The notes under the pieces were generated by a model, which saw only the letters and a program-made list of their open reading frames with translations, was not told the DNA's origin and ran no database searches. A DNA stretch of 64,000 bases from NCBI RefSeq assembly GCF_947495965.1, contig NZ_CANMBB010000006.1, positions 124,001 to 188,000 on the forward strand, given 5' to 3'. Source of the DNA: an uncultured Maribacter sp. (lineage in GTDB: Bacteria; Bacteroidota; Bacteroidia; Flavobacteriales; Flavobacteriaceae). This document shows positions 1 through 9,335 of the stretch, in pieces. Both the position numbers and the translations under genes were made by a program. How positions within the stretch are numbered: position 1 is the first letter of the stretch; each line of letters starts with the position of its first letter.

Positions 1-81
1 AGACCAAGTTATGGAGTGAAAATAAAAAGAAATGACTTAAAAACTTCATAAAAATAGAGGTTTACCTCATTTTTTAACCAA

Positions 82-111
82 TTGTTAACAGCTAAAGAGT
101 GAATAAATTTT
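82..111 (+). promoter_or_regulatory. Putative bat operon promoter
   Basis: A TTG at 82-84 is followed after 19 bp by TAAATTTT at 104-111, one mismatch from the Bacteroidota consensus TTG-N17-23-TAnnTTTG. It lies about 57 bp ahead of the moxR start codon. Assignment is by consensus match only. Confidence 0.4.
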
Positions 112-167
112 CAATTTGCACTTCTGTTAAAAATAAAATAAAAAAATACCAAAATATATAAAGTTAT

Positions 168-1169
168 ATGGAAGAAAATACCACGGTAGACATTAGCGCA
201 GTGAACGAGAAAATTGCCCAAGAAAGCGCTTTTATTGATCTTCTTATTACAGAAATGAATAAAGTAATTGTGGGTCAAAAACATATGATAGAAAGATTGC
301 TAATTGGTCTTTTAGGGCAAGGGCATATTTTATTAGAAGGTGTTCCTGGACTAGCAAAAACACTTGCTATTAATACGCTATCTAAAGCAGTAAAAGGAAG
401 TTTTAGTAGAATCCAATTTACACCAGATTTATTACCTGCGGATGTAGTTGGTACTATGATTTATAATATGAAAGTCAATGACTTTTCTATTAAGAAGGGT
501 CCAATTTTTGCAAACTTTGTACTGGCAGATGAGATTAACCGTGCTCCTGCAAAAGTACAATCGGCACTATTAGAGGCCATGCAAGAAAAGCAGGTTACTA
601 TTGGTGACCAAACTTTTGTTTTAGACAAGCCTTTTTTAGTAATGGCAACGCAAAACCCAGTAGAACAAGAAGGAACTTACCCTTTACCAGAAGCACAGGT
701 AGACCGTTTTATGCTAAAAACAGTTATTGATTATCCTAAAATGAATGAGGAGCAAATGGTAATGCGCCAAAATTTATTAGGAAAATACGAAGAAGTAAAA
801 CCTGTTGTAAGTGTAGACCAAATTTTAAGTGCTCAAAAAGCAGTTAGAGAAGTTTATATGGATGAGAAAATAGAAAAATATATCCTGGATATTATTTTTG
901 CTACTCGTTATCCAGAAAAATATAATCTAGAAAGCCTTAAACCATTAATTAATTTTGGTGCGTCTCCTAGAGGTAGTATTAACCTTGGAGTTGCTTCTAA
1001 ATGTTATGCCTTTATTAAAAGAAGAGGGTATGTAATACCAGAAGATGTAAGGGCTGTTGTGCATGATGTATTAAGACACCGTATAGGAATTACATATGAA
1101 GCGGAAGCAGAAAACATTACTTCGGAAGAAATAATTAATAAAATTATTAATGAGGTTGAGGTACCATAG
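168..1169 (+). CDS. MoxR-type AAA+ ATPase of the bat operon
   Basis: This is a 333-aa MoxR-family AAA+ ATPase, a class thought to act as a chaperone for VWA-domain partner proteins. The P-loop GVPGLAKT is at residues 58-65 and the Walker B segment with DEINRAP is near 117-127; the sensor region QNPVEQEGTYPLPEAQ follows. It has no signal peptide or membrane segment, so it should be cytosolic. It is the first gene of a series that continues with DUF58, BatA, BatB, BatC, BatD and BatE genes, the standard Bacteroidota aerotolerance arrangement. Family assignment is certain; the substrate is inferred from context. Confidence 0.95.
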   Translation: MEENTTVDISAVNEKIAQESAFIDLLITEMNKVIVGQKHMIERLLIGLLGQGHILLEGVPGLAKTLAINTLSKAVKGSFSRIQFTPDLLPADVVGTMIYNMKVNDFSIKKGPIFANFVLADEINRAPAKVQSALLEAMQEKQVTIGDQTFVLDKPFLVMATQNPVEQEGTYPLPEAQVDRFMLKTVIDYPKMNEEQMVMRQNLLGKYEEVKPVVSVDQILSAQKAVREVYMDEKIEKYILDIIFATRYPEKYNLESLKPLINFGASPRGSINLGVASKCYAFIKRRGYVIPEDVRAVVHDVLRHRIGITYEAEAENITSEEIINKIINEVEVP

Positions 1170-1184
1170 GCACTAATGTGCCAG

Positions 1185-1237
1185 TATTAAGTACAAAGTA
1201 TAGAGAAATAAGTTTTCTCTATACTTTGTACTTAATA
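1185..1237. repeat. Perfect 24-bp inverted repeat (long hairpin) between moxR and DUF58 gene
   Basis: The left arm at 1185-1208 and right arm at 1214-1237 are perfect reverse complements of 24 bp around a 5-nt loop. The arm begins TATTAAGTACAAAGTA. A partial further copy, AATACTTTGTACT, follows directly at about 1235-1247. There is no T-tract after it, so it does not look like a simple terminator. It lies inside what otherwise reads as one operon, so the transcript would fold here, possibly as a processing or stability element or a mobile palindromic repeat. Confidence 0.9.
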
Positions 1238-1267
1238 CTTTGTACTAAATGAGCCAAGGGCGAATAT

Positions 1268-2134
1268 ATGGATACAAAAGAGTTACTAAAAAAAGTTCGT
1301 AAAATAGAAATAAAGACTAGGCGTCTTTCTGATAATATTTTTGGAGGAGAATACCACTCTACCTTTAAAGGTCGTGGTATGACATTTAGTGAAGTACGTC
1401 AATACCAATTTGGAGATGATGTACGTAGTATAGACTGGAATGTAACTGCAAGATATAACGAGCCTTTTGTAAAAGTTTTTGAAGAAGAACGGGAACTTAC
1501 CATGATGCTTATGGTAGATGTTAGTGGTTCTGAACATTTTGGCTCTAACAATCAATTTAAGAAAGAGATAATTACAGAAATAAGTGCAACACTTGCCTTT
1601 TCTGCATTACAAAATAATGATAAAGTAGGTGTAGTTTTATTCACAGATGAAGTAGAACTTTTTATTCCTCCTAAAAAAGGAAAAACACATGTTTTACGTA
1701 TTATTAGAGAACTACTAGAATTTCAACCAAAAAGTACCAAAACCAATATTGCAGAAGCATTAAAATATGTTTCTAATGTTATGAAAAAGAAAGCAATAAT
1801 TTTTGTGCTTTCAGACTTTATAGCAGACGATTATGAAAAAACTCTAAAAATTATAGGCAATAAGCATGATGTTACTGGTATAAGAATCTATGATGAAAGG
1901 GAAGAAACCATTCCAAATCTAGGTATGGTTCAAATGCAAGACGCAGAAACAGGAGCTATTAAATTAGTAAATACCCAATCTAGAAAAGTCCGTACAGCGT
2001 ATAGTAACTTTTACAAAGAACAAGTAAACTATTTTACAAACACCTTTACAAAATCTGGCTGCGGTGTTCTAAGTAGTAGGGTTGATGAAAGTTATGTAAA
2101 AAAATTATTAGGTTATTTTAAAAGAAGAGCATAA
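1268..2134 (+). CDS. DUF58 domain protein of the bat operon
   Basis: This 288-aa soluble protein belongs to the DUF58 family, which adopts a VWA-like fold and is nearly always encoded beside MoxR ATPases. The family signature QFGDDVRSIDWNVTARY lies at about residues 47-63, followed by a MIDAS-like DVSGS at 84-88. It sits between the MoxR ATPase and the Bat membrane proteins, which suggests it is a partner of the ATPase. The start is the ATG at 1268, after the long hairpin at 1185-1237. Its molecular role is not established. Confidence 0.93.
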   Translation: MDTKELLKKVRKIEIKTRRLSDNIFGGEYHSTFKGRGMTFSEVRQYQFGDDVRSIDWNVTARYNEPFVKVFEEERELTMMLMVDVSGSEHFGSNNQFKKEIITEISATLAFSALQNNDKVGVVLFTDEVELFIPPKKGKTHVLRIIRELLEFQPKSTKTNIAEALKYVSNVMKKKAIIFVLSDFIADDYEKTLKIIGNKHDVTGIRIYDEREETIPNLGMVQMQDAETGAIKLVNTQSRKVRTAYSNFYKEQVNYFTNTFTKSGCGVLSSRVDESYVKKLLGYFKRRA

Positions 2135-2140
2135 TTACAA

Positions 2141-3799
2141 ATGAGTTGTAACAAATTATTTAATAAAGATTTTATTTTATGCTTTTTGCATAAACTTGTG
2201 CTATGTCTGTTTTTTATAGGAACCTATACTAGTTATTCCCAAACAACGCCAAAAGTAACTTCTGAAGTAGACGTTACCACCTTAAAAATAGGAGAGCAAC
2301 TACATTTTAAAGTTTCTGTAGAAGTAGATTCTACAGCTCAGGTAATATTTCCTGAAGGACAAACCTTTTCTCCTCTAGAAACTGTAGAAGCTTTTAAAAC
2401 AGATACTACAAGAAAAAAAGACCGTGTTACGCTACAAAAAATATATGCTTTAACACAATTTGATTCTGGTTCTTATAAATTACCACAACAACGTATAGAA
2501 ATAAACGGCAAAGGATTTTTTACAGATTCTCTACGTATTGAAGTTTCTACGGTAAAAGTAGATACTATTGCACAAAAAATGTTTGATATTAAACCATTAC
2601 TTAGTGTAAACAAAAGCAATACTAAATTATGGAAAATAATACTTGCAATACTATTTGTTTTAGTAATTGGCGGACTTGTATATTGGTTTTTATATAGAAA
2701 AAAACCTTTAACAGAAGAAGAAAAAGTAGCACTGTTACCTCCTTATGATAGAGCTTTATTAGAGCTTAAAAAGTTAGAAAATTCTAGATATTTAATTCAA
2801 GACGAATACAAACAATACTATTCTGAACTTACAGATATTGTTCGCTCTTATTTAGAGGAAGATGTTAAAGTATCGGCCCTTGAAAGTACTACAGATGAGC
2901 TTATTTCTAAATTAGAATTGCGTAAAGATGCTGGAGAATTAGATTTGGATAATGCTACCATATCTCAATTTAAAAAAATACTACAAACAGCAGATTTGGT
3001 GAAATTTGCAAAATCTAAACCTCCTATTTCTACTGCAGAAAATGACCGTAAAGCAGTAGAACAAATTGTAGTTAAAACACATGAAGCTATTCCGGAACCT
3101 ACAGAGGAAGAACTTTTAGAGCAAGCAGAATACCAAGAAGAATTGGCTCGCAAAAAGCAAAGAAAAAAGACAATAATTGCAATAAGTGCTGCATTAGGAG
3201 TTGTTATAATTGGTATTGCAGGTATAACAGCATATTATGGCCCAACTAATACATGGGATACTATAACAGGAAATCCATCTAAAAAAATGTTAGACACTAA
3301 GGAGTGGGTTTCTAGCTCCTACGGATATCCTCCAATTAGTTTAGAAACTCCAGAAGTTCTTATGCGTCAAAAAACAAAAATACCTGCAGAGGCACAAGAA
3401 AAAATAAAAGAGTTACAAACTTTTGCATACACAAACAAAGCTGCTTTATTTACTATTGCAACTACCTCTACCACTTTTACATCAGAAGAAGAACCAGATT
3501 TTCAAAAATCGGTAGAGCACTTAATTAAAAACTTTGAGAAAAAAGGAGCAAAAAACATCATTACTAAAAACGAAGAATTTACTACAATTTCTGGTGTTAA
3601 AGGTTTAAAAACTTATGGTAATGCTAAATTTAGAGTTCCAGACTCTAAAGAGCTTGTAAAAGGCAACTATATAATATTAAGTTTTGGCGGCAAAGGGTTT
3701 CAGCAACAAGTATTGTTAACTTGGTTAGCTAATGATACGTATGCTCAAGAAATTATAGATCGTATACTAACCACTGTAGAAGTTAAAACAGAAGCATAA
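2141..3799 (+). CDS. BatD-like two-TM protein with unknown C-terminal domain
   Basis: A 552-aa protein with an N-terminal hydrophobic signal segment (about residues 12-34), a periplasmic beta-rich region resembling the start of BatD (35-155), a membrane segment near 162-185 and a cytosolic helical part with a KLELRKDAGELD-like stretch. A second membrane segment at about 347-367 leads to a C-terminal domain of roughly 180 residues that I do not recognise. It starts 6 bp after the DUF58 gene and its stop touches the batA start, so it is translated within the operon. The classical batABCDE set does not describe this gene by name. Its role is probably in the same envelope complex, but that is inference. 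Confidence 0.8.
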   Translation: MSCNKLFNKDFILCFLHKLVLCLFFIGTYTSYSQTTPKVTSEVDVTTLKIGEQLHFKVSVEVDSTAQVIFPEGQTFSPLETVEAFKTDTTRKKDRVTLQKIYALTQFDSGSYKLPQQRIEINGKGFFTDSLRIEVSTVKVDTIAQKMFDIKPLLSVNKSNTKLWKIILAILFVLVIGGLVYWFLYRKKPLTEEEKVALLPPYDRALLELKKLENSRYLIQDEYKQYYSELTDIVRSYLEEDVKVSALESTTDELISKLELRKDAGELDLDNATISQFKKILQTADLVKFAKSKPPISTAENDRKAVEQIVVKTHEAIPEPTEEELLEQAEYQEELARKKQRKKTIIAISAALGVVIIGIAGITAYYGPTNTWDTITGNPSKKMLDTKEWVSSSYGYPPISLETPEVLMRQKTKIPAEAQEKIKELQTFAYTNKAALFTIATTSTTFTSEEEPDFQKSVEHLIKNFEKKGAKNIITKNEEFTTISGVKGLKTYGNAKFRVPDSKELVKGNYIILSFGGKGFQQQVLLTWLANDTYAQEIIDRILTTVEVKTEA

Positions 3800-4798
3800 A
3801 TGTTAGAAAATATATCTTTCGCAAATCCTGAGTTCTTTTGGTTGTTTTTGCTACTTCCAATTGCTTTGCTATGGTATTTTTTTAAACGCAAAGAGCAAAC
3901 AGCTACTTTAAAAATATCTAGCATACAAGGTTTTAATACCTCTAGTATATTACCAAAATTAAAACCCATTTTGTTCTTATTTAGATTGTTAGCTCTTGCA
4001 GCAATAATTGTTGCAATGGCAAGACCACAAACAGAAGATATTTCTACAAGGACAAAAACTACAAAAGGGATTGATATTGTAATGGCAATAGATGTTTCTT
4101 CTAGTATGCTTGCTCGCGATTTAAAACCTAATAGATTAACTGCTTTAAAAGAAGTTGCCGCAGATTTTATTAAAAAACGTCCTAGCGACCGTATTGGTAT
4201 TGTAGAGTACGCAGGAGAAGCATTTACAAAAACACCTATAACTAGCGACAAATCTATTGTTCTTAGCTCTCTAAAAGGAATTACTTATGGGCAATTAAAT
4301 GACGGTACTGCAATTGGTATGGGGCTAGCAACCTCCGTAAACAGATTAAAAGAAAGTAAAGCAATTAGTAAAATAATTATTCTTTTAACCGATGGGGTAA
4401 ATAACTCTGGATTTATAGAACCCCAAACTGCTGCAGATTTAGCTATAGAGTTTGGTATAAAAACGTATACCATAGGTTTAGGAACAAACGGTAATGCACC
4501 GTCTCCTATTGCCTATAATCCTGATGGTTCTTTTAGGTACGGAATGCGACAAGTAGAGATAGATGAACCTCTACTAAAAGATATTGCAAAAGTTACCGGT
4601 GGTAAATACTTTAGAGCCACTAACAATAAAAAATTAGAAGCTATTTATGACGAGATAAATAAGCTTGAAAAAACAGAAATAGAAGAATTTAAATACTATA
4701 AGTATGAAGAAAAATTTAGGCCTTGGATTTTTATTGCCGGAATATTTCTTTTACTTGAGTGGTTTTTAAAAAATACCATATTTAGAAGTTTTGTATAA
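3800..4798 (+). CDS. batA: BatA: membrane-anchored VWA protein
   Basis: A 332-aa von Willebrand factor A protein of the Bacteroides aerotolerance operon. Hydrophobic segments lie at about residues 10-28 and 55-73, with a third near the C-terminus (about 312-328), which places the VWA domain in the periplasm. The MIDAS motif DVSSS is at residues 98-102, with the later TDG loop in LLTDGVNNSG. It directly abuts the upstream gene and lies 3 bp from batB. BatA and BatB are paralogues here (shared VWA core). Family evidence is strong; the function is known only as support of stress or oxygen tolerance in some species. Confidence 0.93.
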   Translation: MLENISFANPEFFWLFLLLPIALLWYFFKRKEQTATLKISSIQGFNTSSILPKLKPILFLFRLLALAAIIVAMARPQTEDISTRTKTTKGIDIVMAIDVSSSMLARDLKPNRLTALKEVAADFIKKRPSDRIGIVEYAGEAFTKTPITSDKSIVLSSLKGITYGQLNDGTAIGMGLATSVNRLKESKAISKIIILLTDGVNNSGFIEPQTAADLAIEFGIKTYTIGLGTNGNAPSPIAYNPDGSFRYGMRQVEIDEPLLKDIAKVTGGKYFRATNNKKLEAIYDEINKLEKTEIEEFKYYKYEEKFRPWIFIAGIFLLLEWFLKNTIFRSFV

Positions 4799-4801
4799 AC
4801 T

Positions 4802-5848
4802 ATGATTCAGTTCGACGAAAAAATATATTTCTATCTGTTATGTATCATTCCGGTGATAATTGTCTTATTTATTTTGGCATTAATCTGGAAGAAAAAAGCG
4901 CAGAAAAAATTTGGCAATCCTATATTGCTTAAAAAATTAACGCCTAATAAATCGCATTTTAAATCTACCTTAAAACTTATTCTTTTGCTTTTAGGTATTA
5001 CTTTATTAGTTATTGGTTTAGTAAACCCCAAAATTGGAACCAAACTAGAAACTGTAAAAAGAGAAGGGGTAGATATTGTTTTTGCGGTAGACGTTTCTAA
5101 AAGTATGCTAGCAGAAGATATTGCTCCTAACAGACTAGAAAAAGCAAAAAGATTAGTATCCGAAATTATAAACCAATTAGGAAGTGATCGTATTGGTATA
5201 ATTGCATATGCAGGCCAGGCCTATCCACAATTACCAATAACAACAGATTATGGTGCTGCAAAAATGTTCTTGCAAAGTATGAATACAAATATGCTAACCT
5301 CTCAAGGTACAGCAATAGATGAAGCCATAAAACTTGCAACAACCTATTATGATGATGAAGAACAAACAAATAGAGTATTATTTATTATTTCTGATGGAGA
5401 AGACCACTCTGAAGGATTAACATCTGATGCTGTAGAAGAAGCTACCGAAGAAGGCATACAAATATTTACAATTGGTGTAGGTAAAGAAAAAGGAGCTCCT
5501 ATACCAATAAAAAGAAATGGGATTGTAGAAACTTTAAAGAAAGATTCTCAAGGAGAGGTTGTTATTACAAAACTAAATGAAAAGGTTTTGGTAGATATTG
5601 CAGAGGATGGTAATGGTGAATATATTGATGGAACTAATACTGAAGAAGCGGTTGATTTTATAAAGGAACAACTAATAAAAATGGACAAAACAGAGTTTGA
5701 AGCAAAACAATTTGCTGAATATAAAGACCAATTTCAATGGTTTTTAGGAGCTGCTCTTTTATTTCTTTTTTTAGATATTTTTGTATTAGATAAAAAAACT
5801 AAATGGTTAAAAAAACTTAACCTATTTAACGAAAAAGAAGAAGAATAA
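4802..5848 (+). CDS. batB: BatB: membrane-anchored VWA protein
   Basis: A 348-aa paralogue of BatA with the same plan: a membrane segment at about residues 9-28, another at 57-74, a VWA domain with MIDAS DVSKS at 97-101 and SDGEDHSEG later, and a C-terminal membrane helix ahead of a short lysine-rich tail. It follows batA by 3 bp and precedes batC by 1 bp, so expression is almost certainly coupled. In other Bacteroidota and spirochaetes BatA and BatB are reported to interact; nothing in this sequence tests that. Confidence 0.93.
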   Translation: MIQFDEKIYFYLLCIIPVIIVLFILALIWKKKAQKKFGNPILLKKLTPNKSHFKSTLKLILLLLGITLLVIGLVNPKIGTKLETVKREGVDIVFAVDVSKSMLAEDIAPNRLEKAKRLVSEIINQLGSDRIGIIAYAGQAYPQLPITTDYGAAKMFLQSMNTNMLTSQGTAIDEAIKLATTYYDDEEQTNRVLFIISDGEDHSEGLTSDAVEEATEEGIQIFTIGVGKEKGAPIPIKRNGIVETLKKDSQGEVVITKLNEKVLVDIAEDGNGEYIDGTNTEEAVDFIKEQLIKMDKTEFEAKQFAEYKDQFQWFLGAALLFLFLDIFVLDKKTKWLKKLNLFNEKEEE

Positions 5849-5849
5849 A

Positions 5850-6731
5850 ATGAAAAAATATATTTTACTTATTGTTTTTCTATTTGGTTATTTTGGTATT
5901 TCTCAAGACGAGGAAAAAGAAAAAGCCAAGGCTTTAGAAGCTTCAAAAAATTATACATGGAATGCAAATAAAAATTTATCTGAGGATAAGTTTGTAGATG
6001 CAGAGGCGGAGTATAGAAAAGCTATTTCTAAAAGCTCTGAAAATGCCGCTGCCCCTTATAATTTAGGAAACGCTTATTATAAAAAAGAAACCTATAGTGA
6101 AGCTTTTGGACGTTTTAAACAAGCAGGAGAAGTAGCTACTAGCAAAGCAGACAAGCATAAAGCTTACCACAATATGGGTAATGTATTTATGAAGCGTAAA
6201 GAATATGAAAAAGCTGTTGAAGCCTATAAAGAAGCTTTAAGAAACAATCCTAAAGATGAAGAAACACGTTATAATTTAGCTCTTGCAAAAGAAATGCTAA
6301 AAAAACAACAAGACGAGCAAAAGAACGACCAAAATAAAGATCAGGATAAGGATCAAGATAAAAAAGACCAAGACAAGAAGGATAAAGAAGATAAAAATAA
6401 AGATAAGAAAGACGGCGACGAAGGAGATAAAGGGGATAAAGACAAAGAGGAAGAGAAAAAAGACGGGGACAAAGGAGATAAAGGCGATCAAGGAGAAGAG
6501 GAAAAAGAAGATAATAAAGAAGGAGAAGGTGATGAGAAAAAAGAAGACAAAAAACAACCTAATCAAGGAGATCAACAACAAGAAAAATCACAACCTAGGC
6601 CTAACCAATTATCTAAACAACAAGTTCAGAATTTGCTAGAAGCTATGCAAAATGAAGAGAAAAAAGTAAAAGATAAAATAGACGCTAAAAAAGTAAAAGG
6701 AGCTAAAGTTAAAAACGAAAAAGACTGGTAA
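5850..6731 (+). CDS. batC: BatC: TPR protein with highly charged tail
   Basis: A 293-aa protein with an N-terminal signal-like segment (residues 1-18), then two to three tetratricopeptide repeats at about 30-150 (AAPYNLGNAYYKKETYSEAF, HNMGNVFMKRKEYEKAVEAY). A low-complexity stretch of about 90 residues made almost entirely of D, K, E, G and Q follows. The C-terminal 45 residues return to normal composition and contain a short helix (QQVQNLLEAMQNEEKKV). The stop overlaps the batD start. TPRs suggest a protein-binding role in the Bat complex. The charged tract is likely disordered. Confidence 0.9.
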   Translation: MKKYILLIVFLFGYFGISQDEEKEKAKALEASKNYTWNANKNLSEDKFVDAEAEYRKAISKSSENAAAPYNLGNAYYKKETYSEAFGRFKQAGEVATSKADKHKAYHNMGNVFMKRKEYEKAVEAYKEALRNNPKDEETRYNLALAKEMLKKQQDEQKNDQNKDQDKDQDKKDQDKKDKEDKNKDKKDGDEGDKGDKDKEEEKKDGDKGDKGDQGEEEKEDNKEGEGDEKKEDKKQPNQGDQQQEKSQPRPNQLSKQQVQNLLEAMQNEEKKVKDKIDAKKVKGAKVKNEKDW

Positions 6732-8512
6732 TGCCAAAACTATTTAAAATAAACATTCCCCTGCTATTTTTAGTTTTCTTTTGCCTATTTACACAGGCTC
6801 AAGATAAGGGTGCCGTTACTTTTGAAATGAAACTTAGTAAAAATAAACTAGGTATTAATGAACGTTTGCGGGTAGATTTTGCTATGAATAAAGATGGAGA
6901 CGATTTTACACCTCCAGACTTTAGTGGTTTTAGAGTTCTAATGGGCCCTTCGCAATCTATTAGTTCTTCCTGGATAAATGGTGTTCGTAGTTATTCTAAA
7001 ACCTATTCTTATACGCTAGCGCCAACAGCAAGAGGTAAATTTTCTATAAAACAAGCCTCTATTGTTATAGGTGGTAAAGTATATAAATCCTTAGCTAAAA
7101 CGGTAGAAGTAACTGCTGCTGTAGATAAACCAAATGGTGAAAAATCTGCCGATGCTATTGCAGAGGATAATTTACATTTAGTTGCTGAAGTTTCTAAGAC
7201 CAATCCTTATTTAAATGAAGCAGTAAGTGTAGTTTATAAATTATATGTAAGTCCGCAAATAAGTGTCTCTAATTACCGCCCATTAGACAACCCTAAGTAT
7301 AATAATTTTTGGAGTCAAGATATTCAAGTATCTAGACTCAATGCGCAAAATGGAACTTATAAAGGAAAAGCGTATCGCTATGTAGTATTAAAACGTGTTG
7401 TACTGTATCCTCAAAAATCAGGAAAATTAGAAATAGAACCTTTATCCCTTGAAATAACTGTAGATGTTCCTACAAACAAGAGAGACTTTTTTGGTGGCCG
7501 AGTATACTCCCAAACTAATAAAACTGTATCTGCTGGTAAACGCACAATAAACGTAAAAGCGCTTCCAGAAAAAGGAAAACCTGCCGATTTTAGTGGTGCT
7601 GTTGGTGATTTTGATTTTAAAGTTACCACCAGTAAAACACAATTAAATGCATCAGAATCTTTACAAGCTAAAGTAGAGGTTAGTGGTAAAGGAAATTTAA
7701 AACTTTTTCAACTTCCAAAACCTAATTTACCAAGCTCTTTAGAAGTATATGAACCAGAATTTAATGAAGGTATAAGAACAAATTTAGCTGGTATGCAAGG
7801 GAAAGTTAGTGATAGTTATACTATAGTACCAGCATACAAGGGCAAATACCCAATTCCTTCCATTTCTTTTAGTTACTTTAATCCAAAGACTAATAAGTAC
7901 GTTACAAAAAATTCTGAGGAAATATTAATAAATGTAATAAAAGGACCTTCAAGTTCTTCCGCTACAAATCCAACTAATTCAAATAACAAACAGGTAGTAT
8001 CTTCTAATAATAATGCATTCCATTTTATTAAAACTAAAACAAATTTACATGCCATAAAGTCTAATTACTTTTTTGGCTCTACTCCTTTTTACTTATGGTT
8101 ACTACTTCCTCTTTTGTTAATTCCTACTTATATATTATTACGTAAAAAAAGAGAGGCTATTACTAATGATGTGGTTGGTAATAAAGTTAGAAAGGCAAAT
8201 AAATTAGCTAAAAAATATTTATCTAAAGCCAAAGCAACATTAGGAACCAAAGATGCTTTCTATGTAGCACTAGAAAAAGCTTTGCATAATTATTTAAAAG
8301 CAAAATTAAAAATAGAAACATCAGAATTTAGTAAAGATAAAATTCAAGTTTTACTTTCAGAAAAGAAGGTAGATTCAGTAACTATAGATGAATTTATTTC
8401 TCTTCTTAAGAATTGTGAAGCAGCACGTTATAGTCCATTCTCAAATGTGCAAATGCAACAAGATTATGACAAGGCTAGTGAGGTAATTTCATTAATGGAT
8501 AAACAATTATAG
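6731..8512 (+). CDS. batD: BatD: oxygen-tolerance family protein
   Basis: A 593-aa BatD-family protein. It has an N-terminal signal peptide ending near FTQAQ (about residues 1-24), a long periplasmic beta-rich region in tandem immunoglobulin-like modules (about 25-430), one membrane helix near 450-470 (PFYLWLLLPLLLIPTYILL) and a cytosolic helical C-terminal part. It overlaps batC by one base and is followed 2 bp later by batE. It is the longest Bat component and likely the main periplasmic body of the complex; this is family knowledge rather than something visible here. Confidence 0.92.
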   Translation: MPKLFKINIPLLFLVFFCLFTQAQDKGAVTFEMKLSKNKLGINERLRVDFAMNKDGDDFTPPDFSGFRVLMGPSQSISSSWINGVRSYSKTYSYTLAPTARGKFSIKQASIVIGGKVYKSLAKTVEVTAAVDKPNGEKSADAIAEDNLHLVAEVSKTNPYLNEAVSVVYKLYVSPQISVSNYRPLDNPKYNNFWSQDIQVSRLNAQNGTYKGKAYRYVVLKRVVLYPQKSGKLEIEPLSLEITVDVPTNKRDFFGGRVYSQTNKTVSAGKRTINVKALPEKGKPADFSGAVGDFDFKVTTSKTQLNASESLQAKVEVSGKGNLKLFQLPKPNLPSSLEVYEPEFNEGIRTNLAGMQGKVSDSYTIVPAYKGKYPIPSISFSYFNPKTNKYVTKNSEEILINVIKGPSSSSATNPTNSNNKQVVSSNNNAFHFIKTKTNLHAIKSNYFFGSTPFYLWLLLPLLLIPTYILLRKKREAITNDVVGNKVRKANKLAKKYLSKAKATLGTKDAFYVALEKALHNYLKAKLKIETSEFSKDKIQVLLSEKKVDSVTIDEFISLLKNCEAARYSPFSNVQMQQDYDKASEVISLMDKQL

Positions 8513-8514
8513 GT

Positions 8515-9276
8515 ATGCTAAAAAAATTAATATTCCTATTTGTTCTTTGTTTAGGCACTCTAGGAAACGCTCAAAACACTACTTTATTTAATGATGCTAC
8601 AACCGCATATAATAATGGTAATTACAACAAGGCTATAGAAAATTATTTACAAATAGTAGAAAATGGGGAGCATTCTGCAGAACTTTATTATAACCTTGGA
8701 AATGCCTATTATAAATTAAACCAAATAGCTCCTAGCATATATTATTATGAAAAAGCATTGCTTTTAAAACCTAATGATAGTGAAATTAAGAACAACCTAA
8801 GTTATGCTCAAAACATGACTTTAGATGCATTTGAAATACTACCTGAAACACAATTTTCTAAAATTTATAAAACAATTGTAGGTACATTTTCCTTTGATCA
8901 ATGGAGCTATATTGCAATTTTATTTGTATTCTTATTTGTATTCTTATATATTGCATTTAAGCAATTTAGGTACTCTACAAAAAAACGTATTGCCTTTATA
9001 GGAAGTATTATTTCTTTATTTATAGTTTTTACTAGTTTACTATTTGCTTACGCTCAGTACAAAGAATTTAACGCTAAACAGCCGGCAATAATCTTTACAG
9101 AAGAAGTTGTAATAAAATCGGATCCAAATAATAGCGGTCAAGAGCTTTTTAGATTACATTCTGGTACTAAGGTAAATATAGAAGAAGAACTTAAAGATTG
9201 GAGAAAAATAAGTTTAGTAGATGGCCAAACAGGCTGGTTATTAGTTGAAAATATAAAACCACTAAAGGATTTTTAA
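8515..9276 (+). CDS. batE: BatE: TPR and SH3-domain protein
   Basis: A 253-aa protein with a signal peptide (residues 1-19), two TPR units (about 20-95, YNLGNAYYKLNQIAPSIYYY), two membrane helices (about 128-147 and 155-180) and a C-terminal bacterial SH3 domain (about 190-250, including GWLLVENIKPL). The last gene of the bat operon: it is followed by a new promoter-like element at 9309-9316. TPRs and SH3 domain suggest assembly or cell-wall contacts. Confidence 0.9.
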   Translation: MLKKLIFLFVLCLGTLGNAQNTTLFNDATTAYNNGNYNKAIENYLQIVENGEHSAELYYNLGNAYYKLNQIAPSIYYYEKALLLKPNDSEIKNNLSYAQNMTLDAFEILPETQFSKIYKTIVGTFSFDQWSYIAILFVFLFVFLYIAFKQFRYSTKKRIAFIGSIISLFIVFTSLLFAYAQYKEFNAKQPAIIFTEEVVIKSDPNNSGQELFRLHSGTKVNIEEELKDWRKISLVDGQTGWLLVENIKPLKDF

Positions 9277-9308
9277 AGTTTATTAATAATTTTTAAACGT
9301 TTGCATAG

Positions 9309-9316
9309 TATATTTG
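9309..9316 (+). promoter_or_regulatory. Putative -7 element for the 9336 gene
   Basis: TATATTTG matches the Bacteroidota -7 consensus TAnnTTTG exactly and lies 19 bp ahead of the ATG at 9336. I see no TTG at a suitable distance upstream, so the -33 part is missing or weak. Confidence 0.4.
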
Positions 9317-9335
9317 TTAAGGAATTTTTAATTGT

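Noticed and set aside
6297-6581. 94-aa minus-strand frame opposite batC
   Set aside because: It is the complement of the purine-rich charged tract, giving a Phe/Leu/Ile-only chain. The plus strand has the TPR gene with a matching operon.
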